Position numbers and translations under genes: made by a program
Shown here: piece by piece, positions 8,312 through 16,949 of the stretch
How positions within the stretch are numbered: position 1 is the stretch's first letter
Layout of the letters: every line of letters begins with the position of its first letter
The notes under the pieces: generated by a model
What the model was told of the DNA's origin: nothing
The model's database searches: none
What the model saw: the letters and a program-made list of their open reading frames with translations, nothing else
Source: Actinacidiphila glaucinigra
GTDB taxonomy: Bacteria > Actinomycetota > Actinomycetes > Streptomycetales > Streptomycetaceae
Assembly (NCBI RefSeq): GCF_900188405.1
Contig: NZ_FZOF01000034.1
Coordinates: 1 to 64,000 of the forward strand
Direction of reading: 5' to 3'
Length of the DNA: 64,000 nt

Positions 8312-8880
8312 GGGTCTCCGTAGTTGTGGTACCCGGCGCTTTCCCAGAAGCCGGGCACGTCGCTCTGCCGCAGTTGGATCTCGCGGACCCACTTCGCGGA
8401 CTTCCACAGGTACAAGTGCGGGACCAGCAGCCGCGCGGGGCCACCGTGTTCGGGGGCCAAGTCCCTGCCTCCGTAGCCGTAGACGATCCATGCTTTGCCG
8501 TCGACCAGGTCGGCGAGTGGGATGTTCGTGGTGTAGCCGCCGTACGAGGTGACGAGAACGTGCTCTGCCGCCGTCTCCACGTCCGCGAGCACAACGTCCA
8601 GCGACACGCCCTGCCATTGGGTACCGAACTTCGACCACTTCGTCACACAGTGCAGATCGACGGTAGGAGACTCCGCCGGCAGTGCCATCAGGCCTGCCCA
8701 GTCCCACACGTGCTGCTTCCCGGCCTCCGTTGCCACGGACAGCTTCCAGTCGTCTTGCCGGATGCGGGGAGTGGGCCCGGCAGACAGCACAGGAAAGTCA
8801 GTCGTCTCGTACTGCCCGGGCGGCAGTTTCGTACCGGCCGACGGCCTTCGCCCTTGGAAGCCACGCGATATCAACCCCAT
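8281..8880 (-). CDS. Sulfite oxidase-like molybdopterin oxidoreductase
   Basis: A 199-residue protein consisting of just the molybdopterin-binding domain of the sulfite oxidase/YedY superfamily. The Mo-ligand cysteine is Cys78 in LHCVTKWSK. Other family marks are HGGPARLLVPHLYLWKSAKW and the closing GYHNYGDPW. No Tat signal peptide and no C-terminal dimerisation domain are present, so a cytoplasmic enzyme is expected. The ATG at 8880 is preferred (GAGGACGG upstream); the longer upstream frame lacks similarity. It is coupled to the reductase gene. Substrate is unknown; family members reduce sulfoxides or oxidise sulfite, and no choice can be made here. Confidence 0.87.
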   Translation of the reverse strand: MGLISRGFQGRRPSAGTKLPPGQYETTDFPVLSAGPTPRIRQDDWKLSVATEAGKQHVWDWAGLMALPAESPTVDLHCVTKWSKFGTQWQGVSLDVVLADVETAAEHVLVTSYGGYTTNIPLADLVDGKAWIVYGYGGRDLAPEHGGPARLLVPHLYLWKSAKWVREIQLRQSDVPGFWESAGYHNYGDPWREQRYQGD

Positions 8881-9078
8881 ACTCTTCACCGTCCTCATTT
8901 CGTCCAGTGGGCCACTACGGGTCCCATCGGAGGTAAGCGCCCGGCGGAGGCGACCTCTTACCTGTACCGGCGCGGCAGAAGATGGCCATTCAGGCGGCGG
9001 ACTCGTCGATAACGCTTGCCAGATCGCCTGCCATACGGCTCCTTCGTGCACGGGCAGCCTTCATCGACGCCTCTTGGT

Positions 9079-9122
9079 CGCCCCGCCCGGGTGGGTATCA
9101 GGTGGCCGCCCCGGGCGGGGCG
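9079..9122 (-). terminator. Strong hairpin terminator of the SDR gene
   Basis: The perfect 13-bp inverted repeat CGCCCCGCCCGGG/CCCGGGCGGGGCG has an 18-nt loop. It lies 12 bp beyond the stop of the minus-strand SDR gene and before the molybdoenzyme operon. Confidence 0.75.
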
Positions 9123-9134
9123 TGAGAGATGCAT

Positions 9135-9908
9135 CTAGTAGCGGCCTGCCATGACTCCGCCGTCGACGTTGAGGATGGCGCCTGTGATCCAGCTCGAGGC
9201 CGAAGAAAGGAGGAAGACGATCGCGGAGGCCACGTCCTGCGGGGTGCCGACCCGGCCAAGCGGGTGCAGGCCGCTCAGCTGGTCCATCGCATCGTCCAAC
9301 TGGTCCGCGGGAAAGACCTTCTCGAACAGGGGCGTCCTGGTGACAGCAGGAGCCACGGCGTTCACACGGATGCCCTCGCTGGCGAGCTCGATGGCCAGGT
9401 TGTGCGTAAGGGCGTGCAGGCCGGCCTTGGCCATCGAATAAGCCGATGAGGGTGTCACGGCGAGGGCCTGGTGCGCCCACATGCTCCCCACGTTCACGAT
9501 GGCGCCGCCCTGACCGCCGGCGACCATGGCCCGAACGACGGTCTGAGTCAGGAAGAACGTCGCCCTGTTGAGGTCGTGGTAGGAGTCGTAATGCGCGACC
9601 TCGTAGTCGAGGAAGAGCTTGGGCAGGAAAAACCCTGCCGAGTTGACGAGGAGGGTGGCGTCGGGGTGGTCCTCTGCCAGCTGCTTCTGCGCCTCGACGA
9701 CCTGGTCCCAGTCTGCCAGGTCGGCCTCGATCGACCATGCGCTGCCGGAGCGCGACAGGCTTGCGACGGCGTCGTTGAGCTTGCGACCCGGGCGGCCGAC
9801 GATCACCGCGCTGCCGCCTGCCGCCATCACGTCCTCGGCGGCCTTGAGGCCCATGCCGCTGGCGCCACCGATCACGACGATCTTCTTACCTTCGAAGTCC
9901 GTGGCCAT
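9135..9908 (-). CDS. Short-chain dehydrogenase/reductase
   Basis: A 257-residue classical SDR. The coenzyme loop is GGASGMG near residue 13, followed by VGRPGRK, which favours NADP. The NSAG motif is present (usual NNAG). The catalytic Ser is in NVGSMWA and the Tyr/Lys pair in SSAYSMAKAG. The C-terminal ITGAILNVDGG is the usual closing segment. GGAGAG lies upstream of the ATG at 9908. It stands alone, followed by a strong terminator, so it is monocistronic. Substrate unknown. Confidence 0.9.
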   Translation of the reverse strand: MATDFEGKKIVVIGGASGMGLKAAEDVMAAGGSAVIVGRPGRKLNDAVASLSRSGSAWSIEADLADWDQVVEAQKQLAEDHPDATLLVNSAGFFLPKLFLDYEVAHYDSYHDLNRATFFLTQTVVRAMVAGGQGGAIVNVGSMWAHQALAVTPSSAYSMAKAGLHALTHNLAIELASEGIRVNAVAPAVTRTPLFEKVFPADQLDDAMDQLSGLHPLGRVGTPQDVASAIVFLLSSASSWITGAILNVDGGVMAGRY

Positions 9909-10089
9909 ACGAATCACTCTCCACTGAGCGGCGAACACTACTTGCCTGTGTGCTTGCCTGTGTGCACTCGAGCCTGCCAGGACGGGATCTACCGCAGCTC
10001 TACAAGGCATCTACGGCGCCAATCGCTGCGGCCCCGCGGTCGGGCAAACGGGAGCTGCGTAGACCCGTCCTGCCTGCCGCTTCTGGTCT

Positions 10090-11110
10090 TCTGCGTGCTA
10101 CCGCGCGCGAAACCACGGAAAGCCGCTGTACGGTCTGCTGCAACCAAGGCGGCACCCACTCACTGGCCGCCGAGCATGTCGGCGGCAGTGTCCAGTTGAG
10201 TGCTGTTCGGCGAGGACGGCGCCGAACAGCCGGGGCAGGGCAGCGGGGTTGGGGAATACCTGCACGGCGTCCGTGCGGCATCTGACCTCTCGGTTGAGGC
10301 GTTCGAGCGGGTTGGCTGACCAGATCTTCTTCCAGGGCCTGGTGGGGAAGTCGGCCCAGGCGGTGCGGCCGACCTTTTGGGGAGCCGGCGAGTACATTGC
10401 GCACGAAGTGCACCCGGCAGCGTTGCCAGGCTGCGCCGATCAGGAGCTTGCCGATGGAACTGGTCAGCCCGGCGTGCGCGTCGACGACCGCCAGTTGGAC
10501 CCCGGTCAGGCCGCGGGTGCGCAAGGAGCGCAGGAAGCCGGTCCAGAGCACGGCTTCCTCGCTGTCGCAGACGGCGAAGCCAAGGATCTCGCGGCGGCCG
10601 TCTGCACTGACGCCGGTGCCGATCACCACGGCCTGCGAGACCACACGGTGGTTGACCTGGGCCTTTCAGTAGGTGGCTCCAGGAAGACATACGGGTAGGT
10701 GGTGTGGCCCAGTGGCCGCTCGCGGAACATCCGGACCTCCTCGTCCAGCTCCGCGCAGATCCGAGGGACCTCCGACTTGGAGATGCCGCTGTCCTCGCCG
10801 AGGGCCTTGACCAGGTCGTCCACGCTGCGGGTGGACACCCCGTGCAGGTAGGCCTCCATCACCACGGCGAACAGGGCCTGATCGATGCGGCGACGGCGCT
10901 CGAGCAGGGAGGGGATGAACGAGCCGGCCCGCAGTTTCGGGATCTGCAGTTCGATGTCGCCGGCTGCGGTGGTCAGCAGCCTGTCGCGGCGGCCGTTGAG
11001 GTGCGTCTGATGCGGGGCCGCCCCGATCACCGCGGTGGCCTCCGCCTCAATCAAAGCCTGCAGCACGGCCCGCAAGGCACGGCGGATCATGTCAATCGCC
11101 GTCCGATGCG
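10090..11110 (-). pseudogene. IS256-family (Mutator-type) transposase, frameshifted with internal deletion
   Basis: From 11110 leftward the frame reads IDMIRRALRAVLQALIEAEA, then IPKLRAGSFIPSLLERRRR, then FAVVMEAYLHGVSTRSVDDL, all hallmarks of the IS256 transposase N-terminal half. After YPYVFLEPPTE the frame changes (VSQAVVIGTGVSADGRRE, then VVDAHAGLTSSIGKLLIGAA, then RVHFVRNVLA). It then jumps over roughly 70 residues to PTRPWKKIWSANPLERLNRE in a third frame. The element is dead. Its 5' end touches the 3' end of the SARP gene, which appears to have been cut there. Terminal inverted repeats were not identified by eye. Confidence 0.85.
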
Positions 11111-11128
11111 CGAAGTGACTCCAGCAAC

Positions 11129-13177
11129 TCAAACAGGGCGGACTGCTCGAGAGCCGTCGTGTGCGTCCTGCGCGTCGAAAACCTTGCCGCCCGTCGGGCG
11201 GCGTATGACAGCGCCGCCCGGCAGGGCATGCCCCCACTTCGGGACTGCTCGGTCCCGGCTACGGACCGTGGCGTCGTCTCCGCAGGGTGCCTGTGACAAC
11301 AACCTGGATGCCGGCCCCGGCTCGCCCTGCAAACGGGCCGGCTTGCCCTGGTCGAATAACCCTCGCCCTGCCTGCTCCGCTGCGTACGCGGCAACAAGCC
11401 GGTTCCAGCAGTAGCGGCCCGGGCCGATCTCCGAGACGAGGTGCGCTCGGGTGAGGCGCGACAGGACCTGGCGGACCCTGCCCTCAGGCCGTCCGCCCAG
11501 GTCTGCGACCTGCGATGCCGTGAACATGGGGTTTGGGTAGGCGCTCAGATCGCGGAAGAGTGCGGCTGTCTCCGTGTCGAGCAGGCGGTACGAGCGGGTG
11601 ATGGACGCGCGGACGTCGAGCGCCTGGTCCTCGTCGGTCGCGAAGGCGTCCAGGGTGTTGTGCTCCGGCGCCTCGTACTCGTCGGCCAGGCTCGCCAGAC
11701 GCAGCTGCGGCCGGTATGCCGCGCGGGCGGCGACGTTGGCCAGGGCCAAGGGGAGCTGCCCTGCCAGCCGGATGATGCGGTCGACGGCCTCTGGTTCAGC
11801 CGCTGTCCTCGCTGCGCCGAGTCGGAGCGCGAGGACGGTGCGTGCGTCCTTCAGGCTCAGGGGCATGAGTGTCAGGGGAAGTGCCTGGTAGGCAGCGACG
11901 AGGGCGTGCAATTGCATGCGGCTGGTGACCAGGGCCATGGAGCCGGCACTTCCCGGGAGGAGATGCTTCAGCTGGTCTGTGTTCCAGGCGTTGTCGAGCA
12001 CGACGAGGACTCGCCGGTTGGCCAGCAGGCCGCGGAACATGAGCCCTCGTGCCTGCGTGGTATCGGGCATGTCCTCAAGGCGGACCCCCAGGGCCTGCAG
12101 GAAGCCCCCCAGCACGTGCGCGGGGTCCCTCGGCTCCGCCTCTGGTCCGGCTCCCTGCAGGTCCGCGAAGAGCTGGCCATCCGGGAACCGGTCAGCCAGA
12201 CGGTGGGCGACGGTGATGGCGAAAGCCGTCTTGCCCACGCCGGCCAGTCCGCCGACCGCGCAGATGGCCACAGAGGACGACTCCTCCGCATTGGCGCACA
12301 AACGTTCGATCTGCTCCTGATCTCTCTCGCGACCGACAAGGCTCGGCAGGGCAGCCGGGAGCTGAGCGGGGACGTGAGGACGCGGCGTCCTTGTCGCGCC
12401 CTTCGGGCGCTCGGCGCTTGGTGCCAGCTGAATTCGGCCGGAGAGAATGCGCTCGTGGACGTGCTGGAGTTCTGGCGACGGGCTGACGCCGAGGCGCTGA
12501 CGCAGCAGGTGGCTGGTCGTGTGGTAGATCGTCAAGGCCTCGGACTGGCGCCCGGCACCGTAGAGCGCAGTCATCAGGAGGCCGCATATGCGCTCTCGAA
12601 GCGGGTGTTCCACATGGAGGGCAGACAGTTCCGTGACGGCCTCGGTGTAGCGCCCTCTCTCCACGTCGCAGGCGAGCTGCTCCTCCGAACAGGCGAGACG
12701 CAGCTCGCCGAGGACGCTGCGCTGCTGGTCCGCGAACGGCCCGGGGACCCCCGCGAGGGGCACTCCTTTCCACATCTCGAGGCCCTCGGTCAGTAGGCTC
12801 GCCGCGGACGCCAGGTCGCCGGAGCCGCGGGCCTCCCTCGCCCGTGCCATCGTTGCCTTGAACCTGTTCAGGTCCAAAGCGTCCGGTCGGATGCGCAGCA
12901 GGTAGCCCCCGTCGACCCGACTCACGGAGCTGTCGGCGTGCTCCCCCAGTGCCTGCCTGAGCCGGTAGACGTAGGTGCGCACGGAGCCCACGGCCGACGG
13001 TGGGGCGTCGTCGCCCCACACGTCCTCCACCAGTCTCGAGAGGCTTACAGGCCTGCCCGCCCGGAACAACAGCGAAGCGAGCACGGCGCACTGCCTCGGC
13101 TGGCCGGCTCCGGCCTCGACCCCCTCTTTGTGCAGCCGGACTGGCCCGAGCACTGAGAACTCGACGCCTGTGTGCAT
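11129..13177 (-). CDS. SARP-family transcriptional activator with NB-ARC ATPase domain (C-terminally truncated)
   Basis: A 682-residue regulator of the AfsR class. It has an OmpR-type winged helix (residues about 5-95, with SVRTYVYRLRQALG), a bacterial transcriptional activator domain (about 102-248, ending in the usual LGVSPSPELQ stretch), and an NB-ARC ATPase with Walker A GGLAGVGKTA (309-318) and the VLVVLDNAW Walker B. Full AfsR-type proteins go on with TPR repeats to about 900-1000 residues. Here similarity ends near VAAYAAEQAG and a foreign tail follows, right where the IS256 remnant begins. The activator may still bind DNA but has lost its sensor end. No biosynthetic cluster is adjacent. 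Confidence 0.88.
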   Translation of the reverse strand: MHTGVEFSVLGPVRLHKEGVEAGAGQPRQCAVLASLLFRAGRPVSLSRLVEDVWGDDAPPSAVGSVRTYVYRLRQALGEHADSSVSRVDGGYLLRIRPDALDLNRFKATMARAREARGSGDLASAASLLTEGLEMWKGVPLAGVPGPFADQQRSVLGELRLACSEEQLACDVERGRYTEAVTELSALHVEHPLRERICGLLMTALYGAGRQSEALTIYHTTSHLLRQRLGVSPSPELQHVHERILSGRIQLAPSAERPKGATRTPRPHVPAQLPAALPSLVGRERDQEQIERLCANAEESSSVAICAVGGLAGVGKTAFAITVAHRLADRFPDGQLFADLQGAGPEAEPRDPAHVLGGFLQALGVRLEDMPDTTQARGLMFRGLLANRRVLVVLDNAWNTDQLKHLLPGSAGSMALVTSRMQLHALVAAYQALPLTLMPLSLKDARTVLALRLGAARTAAEPEAVDRIIRLAGQLPLALANVAARAAYRPQLRLASLADEYEAPEHNTLDAFATDEDQALDVRASITRSYRLLDTETAALFRDLSAYPNPMFTASQVADLGGRPEGRVRQVLSRLTRAHLVSEIGPGRYCWNRLVAAYAAEQAGRGLFDQGKPARLQGEPGPASRLLSQAPCGDDATVRSRDRAVPKWGHALPGGAVIRRPTGGKVFDAQDAHDGSRAVRPV

Positions 13178-13526
13178 GGTGCGTACCGCCCTGGAGATCC
13201 TTGTGAGACTTCACTGCCTGGCTGTCCGCAGGGGACCGCTTTCCTCAAACATACCGCAGGTCGGACCAATTTACGGGACTAAATCGTCCACTTCTGGAGT
13301 GAGAGGGTGCGCCTCCCTTGCAGGTGGCAGCTACTTTGGTGTTTGGTCGATCCCCTGACATATGGACGAAGGCGTCTTCCCTACGCGCACACCTCGCCGG
13401 ACTACCTCCACCCGTCCGGGGGCAGTGATGTCCGCTCGACACGGAGACCGCGACGAAACCGCCTGTGGGGACGGCAACAGGACCTCTCAGCGCTCCCTCA
13501 CCCCGGACGGCGGCCGGCACGGCCCA
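13178..13526. other. Region upstream of SARP; no gene recognised
   Basis: Upstream of the SARP start there is a mildly A/T-rich patch (about 13246-13290), which may hold its promoter. Beyond that only noise frames are seen, until the TetR remnant. Confidence 0.4.
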
Positions 13527-13900
13527 GGCCTCGATATGGCCGATCGCCACGTCCAGGGCGATCCTCATGGGCTTGACGCCCTGGGCCGTCTGCGCGAGGA
13601 GGTGGCCGCCTTGCAGGGCGGCCATGGGGCGCGTGGCGAGCTCTCCGGCGTCCGCGTCGACAGGACTCCCGAGTCCTTCATTCGCTCCACCCCGGCGCGG
13701 AGCAGCCCCTCTCAAGTGCCGAAGTACCGGGCGAGCACCTTGCGCGCCTCTTCGTCCTGGTCGGCCAAGTCGCTTGCGACGGAGCAGAGCGGACAGCCGG
13801 CGGCTCCGTTTCGGAGGCTGCTGTTCTCGATATGTACTTCCCGCCAGCGCTCCAGCCCGCGCGGGGAGTCGAGCCGCTGCAGTAGCTGGGGGACCGCACC
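13527..13900 (-). pseudogene. TetR regulator, C-terminal remnant with nonsense codon and frameshift
   Basis: The minus strand reads QLLQRLDSPRGLERW, then NGAAGCPLCSVASDLADQDE, then ARKVLARYFGT, a typical ligand-domain stretch of the TetR subgroup with the GGCPLGSL-like motif. A TGA replaces the expected Trp codon at about 13713, after which EGLLRAGVERMKDSG continues in frame. A frameshift then leads to DAGELATRPMAALQGGHLLAQ and VKPMRIALDVAIGHIEAWAV. The DNA-binding N-terminus is absent. Identification of the family is good because three consecutive blocks match in order. Confidence 0.75.
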
Positions 13901-14083
13901 CCGTATGAGCTGGCCCAGCGGACCGGGCCCAAGCGCCAGCGGCCGGCCTGCCCCTACACATCGGTGTGGCCGCCACCTGGGCGGTCGCGGCGATGGCCTC
14001 CGCACATCCCGGCCGCGGCGGCATCCGCGTCGTCCCCGACCACCATCAGGCGCTCCGCGCGTTCCTCGACCCGCCGCCGGTCC

Positions 14084-14356
14084 ATCGAGTTCCATCTGCT
14101 GCAGCAGCTACGCCGGGTCCGCGAACCGATCTACGAGGTGGAGACCGGCGATCGGCCCTGGGCATCGGGCCCCGCACCGGGGTGGCGCCGCCAGCGCCTT
14201 CCAAGCGCTGCCGGCCGACCGCTCCGGTGTGTCCTGCACCGCCAGGACTGCTGGATCGACGACGGCCAGGCACTCACCGGAGCCGAAGCCACCACATGGG
14301 CCGCCCGGTGGGAGGTACGGGCCTGCCAACTGCTCAAACCCGATCTGCTGACCAAC
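14084..14356 (+). pseudogene. Possible DUF6233-like remnant
   Basis: The frame reads EFHLLQQLRRVREPIYEVE and, 55 residues later, VLHRQDCWIDDGQALTGAEA and VRACQLLKPD. The second block resembles the small Streptomyces DUF6233 proteins, whose end has the pattern VH-x-x-D-C, then T-x-x-E-A, then C-x-x-C-x-P-D. The final CxxC is reduced to a single Cys. No start codon with a binding site was found and the joining region is odd, so this is probably a decayed copy. Weak assignment. Confidence 0.35.
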
Positions 14357-14444
14357 AGGCCGTTATCGGGTACCGACGCCGCAAAGAGGGCGTTGCCAGC
14401 CAGTGGAACCGGATGCAATCCGGGTCGTTCTGGTAGCTGAGAAG

Positions 14445-14846
14445 TCAGCCGCGGGGCGACCCCGCGTCGTCGTAGTGTCGCCGGGCCCGATCGACGTGCT
14501 CGAGATTGGTGGCGGCCCACTCGGCGAGGTGCGCGAAGAGAGGGGCGAGACTGCGGCCGAGCTCACTGATCTCGTACTCCACGCGCGGCGGCACCTCAGG
14601 GTGGTAGGTGCGAACGACCAGGCCGTCGCGCTCCAACTGCCGCAGGCGCTGAGTCAGCACCTTGGGGGTGATGCTCTTGATGCGCCGCTGCAGCTCGACG
14701 AACCGCTGGCGGCCGAAGGTGTGGAGCGACCAGAGGATCGGTGTGGTCCACCGGCTGAACACTATGTCCACGACCGGGGAGATCGGGCAGGCCACCTCGG
14801 GGCCGGCCGTGGCATCGCCGGCCGGCCAACTCATCTCGGTCGCCAT
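14445..14846 (-). CDS. HxlR-family transcriptional regulator
   Basis: A 133-residue winged-helix protein: CPISPVVDIVFSRWTTPILW, then FVELQRRIKSITPKVLTQRL, then RDGLVVRTYHPEVPPRVEYE and LAPLFAHLAEWA. This covers the complete HxlR domain. These regulators usually sense redox state or electrophiles through an N-terminal cysteine, here Cys20 in EVACPISP, and control a divergent reductase. The gene is divergent from the NmrA-type gene at 14953, with a 106-bp shared promoter region holding the repeats described at 14863-14890. Control of that neighbour is therefore likely. Confidence 0.9.
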   Translation of the reverse strand: MATEMSWPAGDATAGPEVACPISPVVDIVFSRWTTPILWSLHTFGRQRFVELQRRIKSITPKVLTQRLRQLERDGLVVRTYHPEVPPRVEYEISELGRSLAPLFAHLAEWAATNLEHVDRARRHYDDAGSPRG

Positions 14847-14862
14847 GGATTTCAGTCCTCTG

Positions 14863-14890
14863 AGGTAGTTACTTTCCTCTAGGTACCTAC
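14863..14890. promoter_or_regulatory. Putative HxlR operator between divergent genes
   Basis: Two direct repeats, AGGTAGTTAC (14863-14872) and AGGTACCTAC (14881-14890), are spaced 18 bp start to start. The second one contains the perfect palindrome TAGGTACCTA (14880-14889). They lie in the intergenic region of the HxlR and NmrA-type genes, a classic position for a dimeric winged-helix regulator. Confidence 0.55.
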
Positions 14891-14952
14891 TATACCGAGG
14901 CTGTTAGCGTCGCCGTCATCGCGAGAAACCACTGACAACACGGGAGTTGAGC

Positions 14953-15798
14953 ATGATCGTGGTGACGGGTGCCACCGGGAATGTCGGGCGGTCGCTGGTG
15001 CGGACCATGGCGGAGACCGGCGAGCGGGTGACAGCGGTGTCGAGGGGGATAGCCCCGCTGGACCTGCCTACGGGGACCAGGCACGTGCAGGCTGACTTAA
15101 CCAAGCCGGAGACCCTGCGGCCCGCCCTCGACGGTGCCGAAGCCTTGTTCCTGCACGATGGCGGCGCAGGAGGCCACGGGCTCGACCCGCGAGCCATCCT
15201 GGACGCGGCCAAAGTCGCCGGGATCCGGCGGGTGGTGCTGCTCTCCTCGCAGGGCGTGCTGACCAGGCCGGAGTCGCCCTCGCACGGAGGTGTCATGCGG
15301 GCCATCGAGGACGCCGTGCGCGACTCGGGCCTGGCCTGGACGATCCTGCGGTCCGGCGGCTTCGCATCCAACGCCTACGCCTGGGCGGATTCGGTACGCG
15401 CCGAGCGGACCGCCGCCGCGCCGTTCGGTGACGTCGGAATCCCCGTGATCGATCCGGCGGACATCGCGGAGGTCGCGGCCGTGGCCCTGCGCAAGGACGA
15501 ACACACGAGCCAGGTCTACGAGCTGAACGGGCCGGCAGCCGTCACACCCCGGCAGCAGGCCGAAGCAATCGCGACGGCCCTCGGCGAGCGGGTGCGGTTC
15601 GTGGAGCTCACTCGGGACGAGGCACACGCCCGGATGGCGGCGTTCATGCCGGAGCCGGTCGTACAGACCACACTGGCCGTCCTCGGCGAGCCCAACGCCG
15701 CCGAGCTGCGGCTCAGCCCGGACGTCCAGCGGGTCCTCGGCCGCGCGCCCCGCCCCTTCGCCGAATGGGCCCGCCGTAACGTCGAAGCCTTCCGGTAA
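14953..15798 (+). CDS. NmrA/SDR-a5 type NAD(P)-binding oxidoreductase
   Basis: A 281-residue atypical SDR with the N-terminal dinucleotide motif VVTGATGNVGR. It also has RVVLLSSQGV, the conserved WTILRSGGFASNAYAW stretch and IDPADIAEVAAVAL, all typical of the NmrA/QOR2-like group, which often act as NADPH-dependent quinone or azo reductases or as redox sensors. The ATG at 14953 has GGGAG 6 nt upstream. It is divergent from an HxlR regulator and followed at once by a strong terminator, so it is a one-gene unit under local control. Substrate is not known; quinone or other electrophiles are a reasonable inference from the HxlR partner. Confidence 0.88.
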   Translation: MIVVTGATGNVGRSLVRTMAETGERVTAVSRGIAPLDLPTGTRHVQADLTKPETLRPALDGAEALFLHDGGAGGHGLDPRAILDAAKVAGIRRVVLLSSQGVLTRPESPSHGGVMRAIEDAVRDSGLAWTILRSGGFASNAYAWADSVRAERTAAAPFGDVGIPVIDPADIAEVAAVALRKDEHTSQVYELNGPAAVTPRQQAEAIATALGERVRFVELTRDEAHARMAAFMPEPVVQTTLAVLGEPNAAELRLSPDVQRVLGRAPRPFAEWARRNVEAFR

Positions 15799-15809
15799 GG
15801 AGTAACGAG

Positions 15810-15849
15810 TTCGCCTTCGGCGCCGCGGTCTCAGGGCGCCGAAGGCGAA
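15810..15849 (+). terminator. Perfect 15-bp hairpin terminator
   Basis: TTCGCCTTCGGCGCC and its exact complement are separated by 10 nt. The hairpin starts 12 bp after the stop codon of the NmrA-type gene. Confidence 0.85.
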
Positions 15850-16384
15850 GGCCCGGCCTGCGAACCCACCCCTCTCTCACCTCCGCAACGCCCCTCCCAC
15901 TCAAGGCGCCCTCTTGGCGCCCCGGCTGAGCCCGGACCTGCCGAGCGCGCAGGCCCGGCACTCAAGGAGCCTCTCGGCACCCCAAGTGTCGGAGCCCGCC
16001 TCCAAAACGGTCGCCATGACCGTCACCGTTCAGGCGTGCGCCGAATAGCTGCAGGGGCCGGCACTGTGCGAAGCCCGGCGATGATCACACGCTCCTCAGC
16101 TTTCGGCGAAGCGCACCGTCGACGCTCTTGGCTTCGTTGACGAGCGTGACGCCGGCTGCGCAGACTGCGAGCAGCCGGTGTGGCCGATGTTCAGACTGAC
16201 CATCGTGACGGTGCAGAACAACCGGCGGGCCGCGACCGGCTCGAAAGACGGCCTGAACCTTGCCAACGTGGCGTGCCAGGGCGGATGCTCGACTGCTCAG
16301 CAGCGCCCCGGCACGCCCGCGGTCCATCTACTGGCCCACTACCGCTACGAACACCGGTACTGGGTCACCGGACTGCGTATCGGG
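15850..16384. other. No recognised gene
   Basis: About 530 bp with only short noise frames. A plus-strand reading near 16178-16380 (FRLTIVTVQNNRRAATGSKD and on) looks faintly protein-like but has no family similarity I can name. Confidence 0.45.
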
Positions 16385-16789
16385 TCAGTAGGCGACGGAA
16401 CCGTACTCGTAGCCGAGCTGGAATTGCAGGTAGAACTTGGTGCCGTCCTTGACGTCGGTTGCGGCGAGTCCCCAGGTGCCGCCGTCGATCCAGCGCCAGG
16501 CGTTGCAGGAGGTGCCGCCGCTGCTGGGCAGGAAGCAGGTGCGGACGTAGTCACCCAGGGTGGGCTTGACGTTGATGTCGTTGCAGTTGGATGTGGCGGT
16601 TGCTGAGCCGGATCCGGGCCACCTGTCGTACGGGGCGACGTAGGTGGTGGAGAACGACTTCGCGGTGCCCAAACAGGACTGGGCGGCCGCGGGTGCTGCG
16701 TTGGCTGTGGCGGCAGTTGCGGCCGACAGTCCGCCGACTGCCAAAGCGGCAGCCGCCAGAGCTCCTACTGTGCGTGAACGGATACGCAT
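16385..16789 (-). CDS. Small secreted protein
   Basis: A 134-residue protein with a textbook Sec signal peptide: a basic RIRSRT start, a hydrophobic ALAAAALAVGGLSA core and a TANAAPA cleavage region near residue 32. The mature part of about 100 residues has four cysteines (near residues 39, 69, 85 and 95; two possible disulfides) and is rich in Ser, Thr, Gly and aromatic residues, with CNAWRWIDGGTWGLAATDV as its clearest segment. AGGGGGAGAAG precedes the ATG. No domain is recognised; similar small exported proteins are common in Streptomyces. It stands alone between remnants. Confidence 0.75.
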   Translation of the reverse strand: MRIRSRTVGALAAAALAVGGLSAATAATANAAPAAAQSCLGTAKSFSTTYVAPYDRWPGSGSATATSNCNDINVKPTLGDYVRTCFLPSSGGTSCNAWRWIDGGTWGLAATDVKDGTKFYLQFQLGYEYGSVAY

Positions 16790-16949
16790 TCTTCTCCCCC
16801 TTCAGCGCCGGTGGACTCCGGCGCCCCACAGACTGTAGGAAACCCCGCCACTCCTCGAACAGAGGTCGCGAGTACACCGGTTGGGGCGTTGCCAAAGGGG
16901 AAGGGTGTGCTCCCTGTGGAGACCGTGGCACGACGGACGCGCACGAGAT

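Noticed and set aside
11441..12796. Plus-strand open frame of 451 codons opposite the SARP gene
   Set aside because: Mirror frame; no motif, while the SARP frame shows Walker A and winged-helix blocks.
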